A DNA stretch of 40,928 nucleotides from Gallibacter sp963634825 (GCA_963634825.1 CAVHCP010000009.1:1-40928), one strand, 5' to 3'; counted from the stretch's first letter, positions 25,580 to 35,062 are shown. Numbers and translations are program-made. The notes: generated by a model not told the origin, from the letters alone.

Positions 25580-26567
25580 TTACAGCGCCCCCCTTCTTTT
25601 CGGCTTTCTTTGCCTCTTTTTCTAACTTCTTCTTAGTTTTGTACAATCTGTTTGTACAGAAGTTGTCAATGTGTGGAGTTAGGATGTTCATGAGAAGGAT
25701 ACCAAATGATACGCCCTCAGGATATGAACCAAACAATCTTATAAGCATTGTCATAAGTCCGCAACCAACACCAAAGATTACCTTTCCAAGAGGAAGTAAA
25801 GGAGTTGTTACATAATCAGTTGCCATAAAGAATGCACCTAGGAATACACCACCTGCAAGGATATGGAAAATAGGATCCTGTCCTGCGATAAGTGCGATAA
25901 TAGCAACTGTTCCTATAAAGCAAAGTGGAGTTATAGGAGAAATAACCTTTTTCCAGATTAGGAAAAGTCCGCCTATAAGAAGTGCAACAGCACTTACTTC
26001 ACCCATAGAACCGCCAACTGTTCCGAGGAACAAGTCAAGGTTTGAAGGAAGCTCGCCACCGCCGTTTTTGAGGATACCAAGTGGTGTAGGTCCTGTAACG
26101 GCATCAGTAGCGGCAGTTCTTGGCACAGGCCATGTTGTCATCTGTGTAGCAAATGCTATAAAGAGGACGATACGCGCTGTAATAGCCGGGTTAAATAGGT
26201 TATGTCCAAGTCCGCCAAACAGGTTTTTAACTATAACGATAGCAACAAACGAACCGATAATTGCGATATAGTATGGCAAATTTGAAGGAACGTTGAATGC
26301 TATCAGGATACCTGTTAAGGCCGCTGAGAGATCTCCGACTGTCTGAGGCTTTTTCATTAGTACATTCCAAAGATACTCAAACAGCACAGAAGATATGATA
26401 CATACTGCGGTAAGGATTAGCACTCTTACGCCAAACACATATGTACTTACGCATAGTGAAGGAACAAGCGCTAAAATTACCATTCCCATAATTCTCTGAG
26501 TATTTTCGTTGTTCACCATATGTGGTGATGAAGATACTGTAAGATTATTGTAATATTTCTTATCCAT
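25572..26567 (-). CDS. rnfD: Rnf complex membrane subunit D (FMN-binding)
   Basis: Integral membrane subunit homologous to NqrB, 331 aa, about nine to ten helices. It carries a covalent FMN attachment region reading DAVTGPTPLG, in which the acceptor Thr is kept but the usual Ala of TGAT is Pro. Conserved GGLGHNLFNPA and the C-terminal PEGVSFGILLMN are present. The C-terminal tail is strongly basic (KKKLEKEAKKAEKK). It overlaps rnfC by one base. Confidence 0.95.
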   Translation of the reverse strand: MDKKYYNNLTVSSSPHMVNNENTQRIMGMVILALVPSLCVSTYVFGVRVLILTAVCIISSVLFEYLWNVLMKKPQTVGDLSAALTGILIAFNVPSNLPYYIAIIGSFVAIVIVKNLFGGLGHNLFNPAITARIVLFIAFATQMTTWPVPRTAATDAVTGPTPLGILKNGGGELPSNLDLFLGTVGGSMGEVSAVALLIGGLFLIWKKVISPITPLCFIGTVAIIALIAGQDPIFHILAGGVFLGAFFMATDYVTTPLLPLGKVIFGVGCGLMTMLIRLFGSYPEGVSFGILLMNILTPHIDNFCTNRLYKTKKKLEKEAKKAEKKGGAVND

Positions 26568-27886
26568 TATTTACTCTGTGCCTCCTTTAAAATCGCTTTA
26601 CCCAGTTTGTTGTTGAAGCCAAGAGGTCTTCTTGCCGGGCATACATAAGCACAACTTCCGCATTCCATACACTGCATAACTTTTAGCTGCTCTAATCTTT
26701 CTGCGTCTTTGTTTTCCATGGCGTCACTTAGAGCTGTAGGAATCAAACCAAATGGACAAGCCTGATGGCATCTTCCGCAGTTGATACAATGTGTTTCTTC
26801 TGGGATTACAGATTGAGGGCCTGCAAATGCCAAAATTGCGTTGTTGTTTTTAACAACAGGCATTTCGTCTGAGAAGATTGCTCTACCCATCATAGGACCA
26901 CCCATAAGAATCTTTTTAGGTTCTTCTTTGTAACCGCCCATAAATTCGATTATATCGTGGATTCTTGCGCCTAAAGGGGCAATAACGTTACCAGGCTTTG
27001 CAACAGCAGAGCCGTCGATAGTCATCCTCTTTTCTACAAGAGGCATACCGGTTCTGAAATATTTTCCTACAAAAGCGATAGAAGTAATATTTGAAAGAAT
27101 TACTCCAAGTGATGCAGGAAGCACGCCGGCGTCCATATGCTTGCCTGTAATTTCGTAAATCATTACACGCTCAGCACCCTGAGGATATGTTGTCTGCAAA
27201 GTTACTACTTCAACCTGGTCAGCAAGACCCTGATCGGCAAGCATACCCTTTAGCTTTTCGATAGCATCAGGCTTGTTGCCCTCAACACCGATATATCCCT
27301 TTTTGAGATCAAGGTGCTTCATAACAAGCTTTACGCCGTCGATGATGTCCTGAGTATCCTCAAGCATCAATCTGTGGTCAGATGTGATAAATGGTTCACA
27401 CTCTGCACCGTTAACGATAAGTGTATCTACCTCATCGATATTTTGTGGATTGAATTTGATGTGAGTCGGGAATGACGCACCGCCCAATCCTACAAGTCCG
27501 CTGTTTCTGATAGCCGCAACAAACTCCTGTAAGTTGTCAGCCTTAGGAACTTTTATGTCCTCGCAGACTTCCTGTTTGCCATCTGTCTCGATAACGAGAA
27601 CCTGGTCGTAACCACCCATAGCATTTCTTTGAGTGTCAATAGCTTTGACAGTACCCGAAACACTTGAGTGAATAGGTGCACTTACGAAAGCATCGGTGTC
27701 GCCAATCAGCTGACCGACCTTTACGCTGTCGCCCTTTGCTACTAAAGGCTTACATGGTGCTCCGATATGCATCGACATCGGAATGCAAACCTCAGCAGGG
27801 ACAGGCATACGCACAGATTCGCACTCAGCAGTATTTTTGTGATGTGCAACATGGATGCTGTGTAAATGCTTTCTCTGTTGACTCAT
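26567..27886 (-). CDS. rnfC: Rnf complex subunit C (NADH-side Fe-S/flavin)
   Basis: Peripheral cytoplasmic subunit, 439 aa, the NAD-reducing site. The Gly-rich segment GLGGASFPTHIKF with NGAECEPFITSDHR is the NADH/FMN-binding region shared with NuoF. Two 4Fe-4S motifs follow, CINCGRCHQACP and CMECGSCAYVCP. An N-terminal lipoyl-like barrel precedes them (PHKP-like part reads APCKPLVAKGDSVKVGQLIG). First gene of the operon; ATG preceded by GGAAGG. The order C-D-G-E-A-B is the standard clostridial one. Confidence 0.96.
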   Translation of the reverse strand: MSQQRKHLHSIHVAHHKNTAECESVRMPVPAEVCIPMSMHIGAPCKPLVAKGDSVKVGQLIGDTDAFVSAPIHSSVSGTVKAIDTQRNAMGGYDQVLVIETDGKQEVCEDIKVPKADNLQEFVAAIRNSGLVGLGGASFPTHIKFNPQNIDEVDTLIVNGAECEPFITSDHRLMLEDTQDIIDGVKLVMKHLDLKKGYIGVEGNKPDAIEKLKGMLADQGLADQVEVVTLQTTYPQGAERVMIYEITGKHMDAGVLPASLGVILSNITSIAFVGKYFRTGMPLVEKRMTIDGSAVAKPGNVIAPLGARIHDIIEFMGGYKEEPKKILMGGPMMGRAIFSDEMPVVKNNNAILAFAGPQSVIPEETHCINCGRCHQACPFGLIPTALSDAMENKDAERLEQLKVMQCMECGSCAYVCPARRPLGFNNKLGKAILKEAQSK

Positions 27887-27931
27887 TTATAAAACCTTCC
27901 TTTCGTGAAAATTTGTATCAAAACGAACATA

Positions 27932-27958
27932 ATTATATTACCACTTATTTGTTGTAAA
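27932..27958 (-). promoter_or_regulatory. Candidate rnf operon promoter
   Basis: On the minus strand TTTACA (27958-27953), 15 bases, TATAAT (27937-27932), about 45 bases before rnfC. The -10 is perfect, but the spacing is short, so the -35 may be another hexamer. The rest of 27887-28081 is AT-rich with no gene. Confidence 0.4.
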
Positions 27959-28027
27959 TGCCATATTTTTTGCATAAAAAATGTATAGCCTTTACATATA
28001 GCAATAAGTAGCGATAGGCGCGTGTTA

Positions 28028-28055
28028 TTGACAAGGTATCGAAGTAGGGTATATA
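28028..28055 (+). promoter_or_regulatory. Candidate promoter for MATE gene
   Basis: TTGACA (28028-28033), 16 bases, TATATA (28050-28055), followed by AAAGGAG and the ATG at 28082. Consensus match only. Confidence 0.55.
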
Positions 28056-28081
28056 ACGGATAAGTAACTACGAAAGGAGAT

Positions 28082-29467
28082 ATGCAAAACAAAATGGCGA
28101 GCACGTTGGATAAGACATATTTATTTGAAGAAATGCCGATAAAAAGTGCGGTGCTTAGGCAAATAGTGCCTTCTATATGTAGCCAGATGGTTGTCCTGCT
28201 TTATAACTTAGCAGACACTTTTTTTGTAGGAATGTTAAATGACCCTGTGCAGACGGCAGCGGTGACGATAGCATATCCTGTAACCGTTATGCTCATAGCA
28301 ATTGCTAACCTTTTTGCAATAGGCGGTGCGAGCGTTTTGGCACATGCGCTCGGACAAAAAGATTTTGAAAAAGCAAAAAGCGTGGCAAGCATAGCCTTTT
28401 GGTGCGGTCTTGGAAGTGCCGTTTTGTTTTCATTACTATTTATAGTTTTAGAAACCCCTATTTTGAGTCTGTGCGGTGCGACCGATGCAACATATGAGGC
28501 GGCTTTTCAATATGCTAAGTGGGTAGTTGTCGCAGGAGGTGTCGGTAGCATACTTAATATTGTGCTTGCCAATTTAGTCAGAGCAGACGGAAGTGCGCTT
28601 GTAGCGGCATTTGGAGTTTCGTTTGGGGGTGTGGTTAATATCATCCTCGATCCGTTTTTCGTTTTGCCACAATTTTTAGGTTTGCAGGTAGAGGGAGCAG
28701 GCATTGCGACAGCGATTTCAAATATATTAGTGGCGGTATTCTTTTTGGTATATCTATATATAAAAAGGAAGGATACCGTTATCATAATCACACCAAATAG
28801 GCTAAAGAACATAAAAAAATATATAAAGAATATCGTATCAATCGGTGTGCCGTCGGCGATCCAATACGCATTGACGGTTGTAGGCGTTGCGGCACTTGCG
28901 AAGTTCGTGTCGGGATATGGCGCCGAGACGGTGGCAGGCCTTGGGATTGTAAAAAAATTAGACCAACTACCGCTAAGCTTTGCGATAGGAGTTGCAAATG
29001 GTTTGCTACCAATACTTGCATATAACTTTGCTTCCGGCAACAATAAGCGTCGTCACAGTGCATTTATGTTTGGCTTGGCGATATCATGCGGATTTGCGCT
29101 CCTCTGCGTGATATGTTATGAAATCTTCGCTCCGTTTTTGGTAGGAATATTTATAAACGATCCAACGACTATCGAATACAGTTCAAAATTTTTGCGCATT
29201 ATGGTCGTTGCGATGCCGATGATGGCGTTGTGCTACCCGATGATTACGCAATTTCAGACTATGGGAAGGGTCAAGGAGTCGTTAGTTTGTTCGGTTTTGC
29301 GAAAAGGCTCGCTTGACATACCGCTACTATTTATCATGAATTCGCTCATACCGCTATACGGCTGCATGATGGTGCAACCGATAGTCGACAGCATTTCGCT
29401 TGCGGTGGCGGTGTACTACTATAGAAAAGTGAGGAAAGAAGAGAGCTTATTTCAACTTAAAGGCTGA
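28082..29467 (+). CDS. MATE family efflux transporter
   Basis: Multidrug and toxic compound extrusion transporter, 461 aa, twelve hydrophobic segments in two halves. Conserved family features are seen: the opening QIVPSICSQMVVLLYNLADTF, LVRADGS, the loop GIATAISN, and in the second half FVSGYGAETVAGLGIVKK. Such proteins expel cationic drugs using Na+ or H+. AAAGGAG precedes the ATG. The last codons and the stop (29467) lie inside the palindrome 29447-29478, so the 3' end of this gene coincides with the border of the CRISPR locus. Confidence 0.93.
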   Translation: MQNKMASTLDKTYLFEEMPIKSAVLRQIVPSICSQMVVLLYNLADTFFVGMLNDPVQTAAVTIAYPVTVMLIAIANLFAIGGASVLAHALGQKDFEKAKSVASIAFWCGLGSAVLFSLLFIVLETPILSLCGATDATYEAAFQYAKWVVVAGGVGSILNIVLANLVRADGSALVAAFGVSFGGVVNIILDPFFVLPQFLGLQVEGAGIATAISNILVAVFFLVYLYIKRKDTVIIITPNRLKNIKKYIKNIVSIGVPSAIQYALTVVGVAALAKFVSGYGAETVAGLGIVKKLDQLPLSFAIGVANGLLPILAYNFASGNNKRRHSAFMFGLAISCGFALLCVICYEIFAPFLVGIFINDPTTIEYSSKFLRIMVVAMPMMALCYPMITQFQTMGRVKESLVCSVLRKGSLDIPLLFIMNSLIPLYGCMMVQPIVDSISLAVAVYYYRKVRKEESLFQLKG

Positions 29468-29478
29468 ACTTGAAATAA
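29447..29478. repeat. Palindrome TTATTTCA-N16-TGAAATAA at CRISPR locus border
   Basis: TTATTTCA (29447-29454) and TGAAATAA (29471-29478) face each other across 16 bases. The same half-sites with the same 16-base spacing occur twice between fic1 and fic2 (37910-37941 and 37961-37992). Here it overlaps the MATE stop codon and lies 17 bases from the tracrRNA terminator. It lacks the GC stem and T-run of a terminator; an operator or element end is more likely. Confidence 0.65.
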
Positions 29479-29495
29479 GCGGAGATTATACTAAC

Positions 29496-29610
29496 AAAAA
29501 AACTCGCTTGCGCGAGCTGTTGTCCACACCGTGTGGAGCCTCAAAGAGGCGATTAGGAAAGTTCCTTATTTGAACCTGTAGTGTAATCTCATATGGTAGT
29601 CAAATGAGAT
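29496..29610 (-). ncRNA. tracrRNA of the type II-A CRISPR system
   Basis: Read on the minus strand, the anti-repeat starts at about 29604 (ATTTGACTACCATATGAGAT) and runs to about 29567. It pairs with the CRISPR repeat along nearly all its length, with a small internal bulge (two extra bases) near the lower stem. Then come a short AGGA/TCCT hairpin, GCCTC-TTT-GAGGC (29550-29538), TCCACA-CGG-TGTGGA (29537-29523) and the terminator CTCGC-GCAA-GCGAG followed by seven T (29516-29496). The 5' end is placed about 7 bases after the -10 at 29617-29622. Its orientation, opposite to cas9, fits crRNAs read from the plus strand of the array. Confidence 0.92.
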
Positions 29611-29626
29611 ACTTATATGCTATACT
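29597..29626 (+). promoter_or_regulatory. Candidate cas operon promoter overlapping tracrRNA anti-repeat
   Basis: TAGTCA (29597-29602), 18 bases, TATACT (29621-29626); cas9 starts at 29695. The -35 lies inside the anti-repeat of tracrRNA, and the element overlaps the oppositely directed tracrRNA promoter. The -10 matches 5 of 6, the -35 only 4 of 6. Confidence 0.4.
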
Positions 29627-29645
29627 ATAAAAAAGAAATTGTCAA
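29617..29645 (-). promoter_or_regulatory. tracrRNA promoter
   Basis: On the minus strand: perfect TTGACA (29645-29640), 17 bases, TAGCAT (29622-29617), with the anti-repeat beginning about 13 bases later. Spacing and position fit a short tracrRNA start. Confidence 0.65.
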
Positions 29646-29694
29646 TTGAGGAGTAAAGAAATTTTTTGAGATTTGGGAATAAAGCGAGGTCTAT

Positions 29695-32600
29695 ATGAAA
29701 GAGATAAAGGATTATTACATCGGACTTGATATCGGTACAAATTCTGTGGGTTGGGCAGTGACAGATCGTGAATACAACCTATGCAAATTTAACGGTAAAT
29801 CGATGTGGGGGATTAGGCTTTTTGATCCGGGCAAAACAGCAGAAGACAGGCGATTGAAGAGAGCAAACAGAAGAAGGCTCCAAAGGAAGAAACAGAGAAT
29901 TGATCTTTTGCAGGAATTATTTGCCGAGGAGATGTTTAAAGTCGACCCTACATTTTTTATACGATTAAACGAAAGTAGGCTACATTTAGAGGATAAATCA
30001 ACAGATAAAAAGTTTCCGTTGTTTATCGAGAAAAGTTATACGGATATTGACTTTTACAAGGAATATCCAACGATTTTTCATCTTCGAAAAGAGCTTATTG
30101 AAAATAGTAATGCTCACGATATAAGACTTGTATATCTCGCACTTCATCATATTCTAAAGACGAGAGGGCACTTCCTTATAGAGGGAGATTTAGGAAAAAC
30201 AAGAGAATTTAAAGGCATATTCAATCAATTTATAAACGAGATAGAAAACAAGCTTGACATAAAAGTAGAAGCTTGTGATGCAGAGACCTTTGAAAAAATA
30301 CTTAGGGATAAAAATGCTTCGAAAAGCAATAAGGCAAAAGAGCTTGCTAAAGTTTTTAAAGTGCAAGCAAATGACGAAAATCCTACGGATAAAATCTCTA
30401 TAAAAGAGAAAGAAAAAGCCATAATAGAACTTTGCAAGCTTGTTGTTGGCAATAAAGGAGATGTCTCAAAACTTTTTGATGCCGAAATTACGGAGGTTGA
30501 TGGATTTCCTACTAAATTTTCATTTAGTGAGGCAACATATGAGGATGACAAGGCACCTAAATTGCAGAGCGTATTGGCGGAAGACTTTAGCATCATAGAA
30601 GTTGCTAAAAGCATATATGATTGGAGTATTTTAGTGGACATTATGGATGGCGAGGAGTACTTATCATATGCAAAGGTGAAATCATATAATAAGCACAAGA
30701 CCAACCTGAAAAAGCTCAAGTATTTATTAAAAAAATATTGTGAGCAGAGCGTATATAAAGATTTCTTTGATGGCGAAAATAAAAAGGGTGATGGTGAAAA
30801 CAAAAAGGGAAAAGGCAACTATCCTGCTTATATAGGACGAATAAAAACAAATGGGAAAGAAAAAAATATAGGGAAATGCACGGAGGAAGAATTTTATAAG
30901 AATCTTAAAAATAAAATAGGAAATATCAAGGAAGAAATTGCTCAGGAAGATAAGCAGATCTTTGAGGAAATAGAAAAAGAAGTAGAAAATTGGACACTCC
31001 TACCAAGACAAAGGAGTAAGAACAACGGCACTATACCAAAGCAAGTACACGAGGCGGAGCTTGCTATGATATTAGAAAATGCAAAAACATATTTACCTTT
31101 TTTGTCGCAAAAAGACGACAAGGGTATAAGCGCAGCTGAAAAGATTATAAAAATCTTTAATTTCCGTATCCCATATTATGTTGGGCCTTTGAGCACAAGG
31201 CATCAAGAGCAAGGTGCCAATGTTTGGATTGAACGAAAGGAAGGAAAAGAAGGGGAAAGGATTTACCCTTGGAATTTTGATGAGATTGTAGATAGAGAAG
31301 GTTCAAATAAAAAATTTATAAGGCGTATGACAAATAAATGCACTTACTTGTTGGGCAAGGATGTGATTCCAAAAAATTCGTTGCTATACAAAAAATATAT
31401 GGTCCTAAACGAACTAAACAATCTCAAGATAAGGAATAAAAAGCCTTCTGAGCAGCAAAAGCAGGACATATATAAGGATCTCTTTGAAACAAAAGCGCGT
31501 GTTACAGGCAAGGCTTTGCTGAACTATCTAAAGGCAAACTATGATTCGGAGTTAACCGAAACAGATTTGAGCGGATTTGATAAGGACTTTAAGGCTAACT
31601 TGAGTTCATATCTTGATTTTAAAAAGCAGGTATTTGCTGAGAGGATGGCTGAGGATCATATCAAGAAAATTGTCGAGGACATCATAGAGTGGAAAACTAT
31701 ATATGGCGATGACTGGAAAATGATAAAAGATATGATAGAAAATGAGTACCCAAATGAATTGACGGAAGAACAGCTTTCCAAGATAAAAAATCTAAAATAT
31801 AGTGGCTGGGGCAACTTTTCAAAGGAGTTTTTGACAGAGATTGAAGGCGCTGAGTGTGAAACGGGAGAAATCAGGAATATCGTAAATGCTCTGTGGGAAA
31901 CAAATAACAACTTGATGCAGCTCCTAAGCGAAGAATTCACATATAAGGATGAAATCGAAAGAATAAATAAGGAAGGGCCAGATGTTATAGGGAAGCTGAC
32001 ATACGAAAATGTTGTTAAGAATTTATATGTTTCACCTGCGGTAAAGCGTGCGATATGGCAGAGCCTACAAATAGTAGAGGAGATAAAAAAAGTTCAAAAA
32101 ACAGCACCTAAAAAGATATTTGTAGAGTTGGCGCGAGGCGAAGAAGAAAAAAAGAGAACGAAATCTCGAAAGGACAAGCTGATTGACCTATATAAAAGCT
32201 GCAAGAGTGATACAAGAGATTGGGTTGGAGAAATCGAGAAGAGAGAAGAAAGGGATTTTAACAGTATGAAGCTATATCTGTATTATATACAGATGGGCAA
32301 ATGCATGTATTCCGGAGAAAATATCGACTTAGAGTCTTTGATGTCGGCAAATTCCAAATGGGACAGAGATCATATTTATCCACAGGCAAAAGTTAAAGAT
32401 GACAGCATTGATAATTTGGTTTTGGCGAATAAAACATACAATAGTAAAAAGGGAGACGGATTGATACCAACAGAATGGCAAAGGAAGCAAAAAGCTTGGT
32501 GGACAATGCTCTTGCAAAAAGGTTTTATCAGTCAGAAAAAATATGAGCGTTTAACAAGGAGAGAGGATTTCTCGCCGGAAGACCTTGGTGGGTTTATAAG

Positions 32601-33873
32601 CAGACAGCTTGTAGAAACCCGTCAGTCATCAAAAGCTGTGGTTGAGCTGTTAAAAAGAGTATATGAGGAGGAAAACACCCGCATCATACCCGTAAAAGCC
32701 GGTATAACTTCGGACTTTAGAAGAGAATTAGGTGTTTTAAAATCAAGAAGAATAAATGATTATCACCACGCAAAGGATGCTTATTTAAATATTGTGTCAG
32801 GCGATGTTTATGATACAAAATACACTTCAAACCCTGTCAGATGGGCGAAGGCTAAAGTTAAAGCAGGTGAAAAAATATTTTCTGTGAAGAGAGTATTTGA
32901 TTTTGATGTTAAAAACAGCAAGGGCGAGATAATATGGCATGCGCCCGAAAAAGACCGCGAAGGCAAAGCGATAAGAAATGAAAACGGCGGTAAGGTAGGT
33001 GGCTCTTTTGAAAAAATCAGAAGGATAGCAAAAAGAAATGATGTCCTTTATACAGAATATACATATTGTGAAAAAGGCGAACTATTTAATCAAACTATAC
33101 AAAAGAAAAAAGATGGGTTGATACCTATAAAAAAAGGACTTGACACTGTGAAATATGGCGGATATACGAGTGCCAACACTTCATATTTTGCTTTGATTGA
33201 ATTTGACGGCAAAAAAGGCGAAAGAGTTCGCAATATAATGGAAGTACCAATCTATATTGCTAACCGACTTCCGCAAGATCCATTGGCGTATGAAAAATGG
33301 CTTTCTGAAAGCAAGGGTTTAAAAAATGTAAAAGTGCTTAGAGCAAAGATAAAAAAGAATGCTTTGTTTGAAGTAAACGGTTATCCGATGCGCATACGGG
33401 GCGCTAATGCCAAAGATGTAATGTTAAAGAACAACATTCAGTTAGTACTAAATACTAAAGAGGAGACAATACGGAGAATAGAGAAATTTATAGATAAATA
33501 TGACAAAAATGGTAAATTAGAGGTGAACGAAGAGTTTGATAAGATAACGCACGAGGATGTAAAAGAGCTTTATGATGAATTTATTTTAAAGCTTAGTGGG
33601 ACATACAAAGCGCGACCTGCGAATCAGACAGCTACACTGGAAAGCAACAGAGAGAATTTCTTGGCGTTGACATTGACAGAAAAGGTTAAAGTATTAAATC
33701 AAATTCTTACAATGCTAAGGTGTGATGCCGAAAACAAGGCAAATCTTGAGGATATAGGCGGTAGCAAATTTGCAGGGAGTATGAATGTAAATAAAAATAC
33801 ATTAGGTAAAAGTCACATTGTGTTGGTTAATCAATCGGTCACAGGATTATTTGAAAACAGGGTCGAGTTATAA
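29695..33873 (+). CDS. cas9: Type II-A CRISPR nuclease Cas9
   Basis: RNA-guided DNA endonuclease, 1392 aa, the long II-A class. Visible parts: RuvC-I YYIGLDIGTNSVGWAV with D12; arginine-rich bridge helix about 52-75 (RRLKRANRRRLQRKKQR); large helical REC lobe; RuvC-II IFVELARGEEE with E811; HNH DRDHIYPQ with D892 and H893; RuvC-III YHHAKDAYLNIV with H1024, H1025 and D1028; C-terminal PAM-interacting region ending SVTGLFENRVEL, as in other II-A proteins. All catalytic positions are intact, so it looks active. The REC lobe contains a short duplicated GENKKG segment around residue 360. PAM cannot be predicted. cas1 begins directly after the stop codon. Confidence 0.98.
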   Translation: MKEIKDYYIGLDIGTNSVGWAVTDREYNLCKFNGKSMWGIRLFDPGKTAEDRRLKRANRRRLQRKKQRIDLLQELFAEEMFKVDPTFFIRLNESRLHLEDKSTDKKFPLFIEKSYTDIDFYKEYPTIFHLRKELIENSNAHDIRLVYLALHHILKTRGHFLIEGDLGKTREFKGIFNQFINEIENKLDIKVEACDAETFEKILRDKNASKSNKAKELAKVFKVQANDENPTDKISIKEKEKAIIELCKLVVGNKGDVSKLFDAEITEVDGFPTKFSFSEATYEDDKAPKLQSVLAEDFSIIEVAKSIYDWSILVDIMDGEEYLSYAKVKSYNKHKTNLKKLKYLLKKYCEQSVYKDFFDGENKKGDGENKKGKGNYPAYIGRIKTNGKEKNIGKCTEEEFYKNLKNKIGNIKEEIAQEDKQIFEEIEKEVENWTLLPRQRSKNNGTIPKQVHEAELAMILENAKTYLPFLSQKDDKGISAAEKIIKIFNFRIPYYVGPLSTRHQEQGANVWIERKEGKEGERIYPWNFDEIVDREGSNKKFIRRMTNKCTYLLGKDVIPKNSLLYKKYMVLNELNNLKIRNKKPSEQQKQDIYKDLFETKARVTGKALLNYLKANYDSELTETDLSGFDKDFKANLSSYLDFKKQVFAERMAEDHIKKIVEDIIEWKTIYGDDWKMIKDMIENEYPNELTEEQLSKIKNLKYSGWGNFSKEFLTEIEGAECETGEIRNIVNALWETNNNLMQLLSEEFTYKDEIERINKEGPDVIGKLTYENVVKNLYVSPAVKRAIWQSLQIVEEIKKVQKTAPKKIFVELARGEEEKKRTKSRKDKLIDLYKSCKSDTRDWVGEIEKREERDFNSMKLYLYYIQMGKCMYSGENIDLESLMSANSKWDRDHIYPQAKVKDDSIDNLVLANKTYNSKKGDGLIPTEWQRKQKAWWTMLLQKGFISQKKYERLTRREDFSPEDLGGFISRQLVETRQSSKAVVELLKRVYEEENTRIIPVKAGITSDFRRELGVLKSRRINDYHHAKDAYLNIVSGDVYDTKYTSNPVRWAKAKVKAGEKIFSVKRVFDFDVKNSKGEIIWHAPEKDREGKAIRNENGGKVGGSFEKIRRIAKRNDVLYTEYTYCEKGELFNQTIQKKKDGLIPIKKGLDTVKYGGYTSANTSYFALIEFDGKKGERVRNIMEVPIYIANRLPQDPLAYEKWLSESKGLKNVKVLRAKIKKNALFEVNGYPMRIRGANAKDVMLKNNIQLVLNTKEETIRRIEKFIDKYDKNGKLEVNEEFDKITHEDVKELYDEFILKLSGTYKARPANQTATLESNRENFLALTLTEKVKVLNQILTMLRCDAENKANLEDIGGSKFAGSMNVNKNTLGKSHIVLVNQSVTGLFENRVEL

Positions 33874-34752
33874 ATGAGTTGGCGAACTGTAGTAGTGAGA
33901 GGTATAGCAAAGCTCGATTATAAGATGGACTATCTTGTTGTGCGAAAGCAAAATGATGTACATAAAGTATATATAGGCGAGATAGGGACGCTTATAATCG
34001 AATCGACAGCTATTTCTCTGACAGCCGTACTTCTGTGTGAACTGGCTAAGAAAAAAGTAAAAGTGATATTTTGCGATGAGCAGCACAATCCTCATTCGGA
34101 GCTTGTGCAGTACTATGGGAGCCATGATACAAGTGCTAAAGTAAAAAAGCAAATTGCGTGGGATGAAGAAACAAAAGCGACAATTTGGGCGGAGATTATA
34201 AGAGAGAAGATAAAGAAACAGGCAGAGCATCTTTACAAGTGCGGATTGACTGTGCAGGCAGATATGCTAATGGAGTATGCAAAGGAAATCGAGCCGGCAG
34301 ATAGCACAAATCGAGAAGGTCATGCCGCAAAGGTTTACTTTAATGCACTTTTTGGACTCGACTTTACGAGAAGTGAGGAAAATTCTATCAACGCTGCATT
34401 AAATTATGGATATGGAGTATTGCTTTCGTATTTTAATCGTGAAATTGTTGCAAATGGGTACATAACACAGCTTGGATTATTTCATGATAATATGTTCAAT
34501 CAATTCAATCTTTCCTCAGATTTTATGGAGCCGTTTCGTATACTTGTGGACAAAAAAGTCAAAGAGATATCGCCTATAAAATTTGAACACGAAGAAAAAA
34601 TGAAGATAATATATCTTTTTGATGAGGTTGTTATCATTGACGGCAAACGCAATTTTGTAAGCACAGCGATAAAAATATATTGTAAGAGTCTTTTTGATGC
34701 TTTAAATGAAAGGGATATATCCCGGATAAAATTTTATAAAGATGAAGTATAG
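33874..34752 (+). CDS. cas1: Cas1 spacer-integration endonuclease
   Basis: Metal-dependent integrase that, with Cas2, inserts new spacers at the leader end. 292 aa, standard for type II. Active-site residues are E148 (NREGHAAKVYFNALFG), H204 (GLFHDN) and the acidic residue E219 (DFMEP), matching the family triad. An N-terminal beta domain precedes the helical catalytic domain. Its ATG abuts the cas9 stop with no gap and its 3' end overlaps cas2 by 11 bases, so translation is coupled through the operon. Confidence 0.97.
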   Translation: MSWRTVVVRGIAKLDYKMDYLVVRKQNDVHKVYIGEIGTLIIESTAISLTAVLLCELAKKKVKVIFCDEQHNPHSELVQYYGSHDTSAKVKKQIAWDEETKATIWAEIIREKIKKQAEHLYKCGLTVQADMLMEYAKEIEPADSTNREGHAAKVYFNALFGLDFTRSEENSINAALNYGYGVLLSYFNREIVANGYITQLGLFHDNMFNQFNLSSDFMEPFRILVDKKVKEISPIKFEHEEKMKIIYLFDEVVIIDGKRNFVSTAIKIYCKSLFDALNERDISRIKFYKDEV

Positions 34753-35062
34753 ATATATGAGAATAATCGTATTTTTTGATCTGCCTACAGAAACATTGGA
34801 AAACAAAAAGGAATATCGAGATTTTAGAAAATTTTTGATAAAAAAGGGATTCCTGATGATGCAGGAGAGCGTTTATTGCAAAATAGCATTAAATCTTTCG
34901 GTAGCTAATTCGATAATACAAGCGGTTAAAAAACATAAACCTACTTCGGGATTAGTGCAACTGTTGATGGTAACAGAAAAGCAATTTGCAAAAATGGAAT
35001 ATATCGTAGGAGAAAAGAAAACAACGGTGGTGGATACAGATAAGAGGATAATAGTCCTATGA
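34742..35062 (+). CDS. cas2: Cas2 adaptation protein
   Basis: Small dimeric ferredoxin-fold partner of Cas1, 106 aa. The N-terminal strand YMRIIVFFDLPT carries the conserved Asp; FLIKKGFLMMQESVYCKI is typical of type II Cas2. Its stop overlaps the csn2 start by four bases (ATGA). Confidence 0.96.
   Translation: MKYRYMRIIVFFDLPTETLENKKEYRDFRKFLIKKGFLMMQESVYCKIALNLSVANSIIQAVKKHKPTSGLVQLLMVTEKQFAKMEYIVGEKKTTVVDTDKRIIVL

Noticed and set aside
29445..29480. Palindrome after MATE as its transcription terminator
   Set aside because: AT-rich stem with 16 unpaired central bases and no T-run; its match to the fic promoter palindromes fits an operator or element end better.
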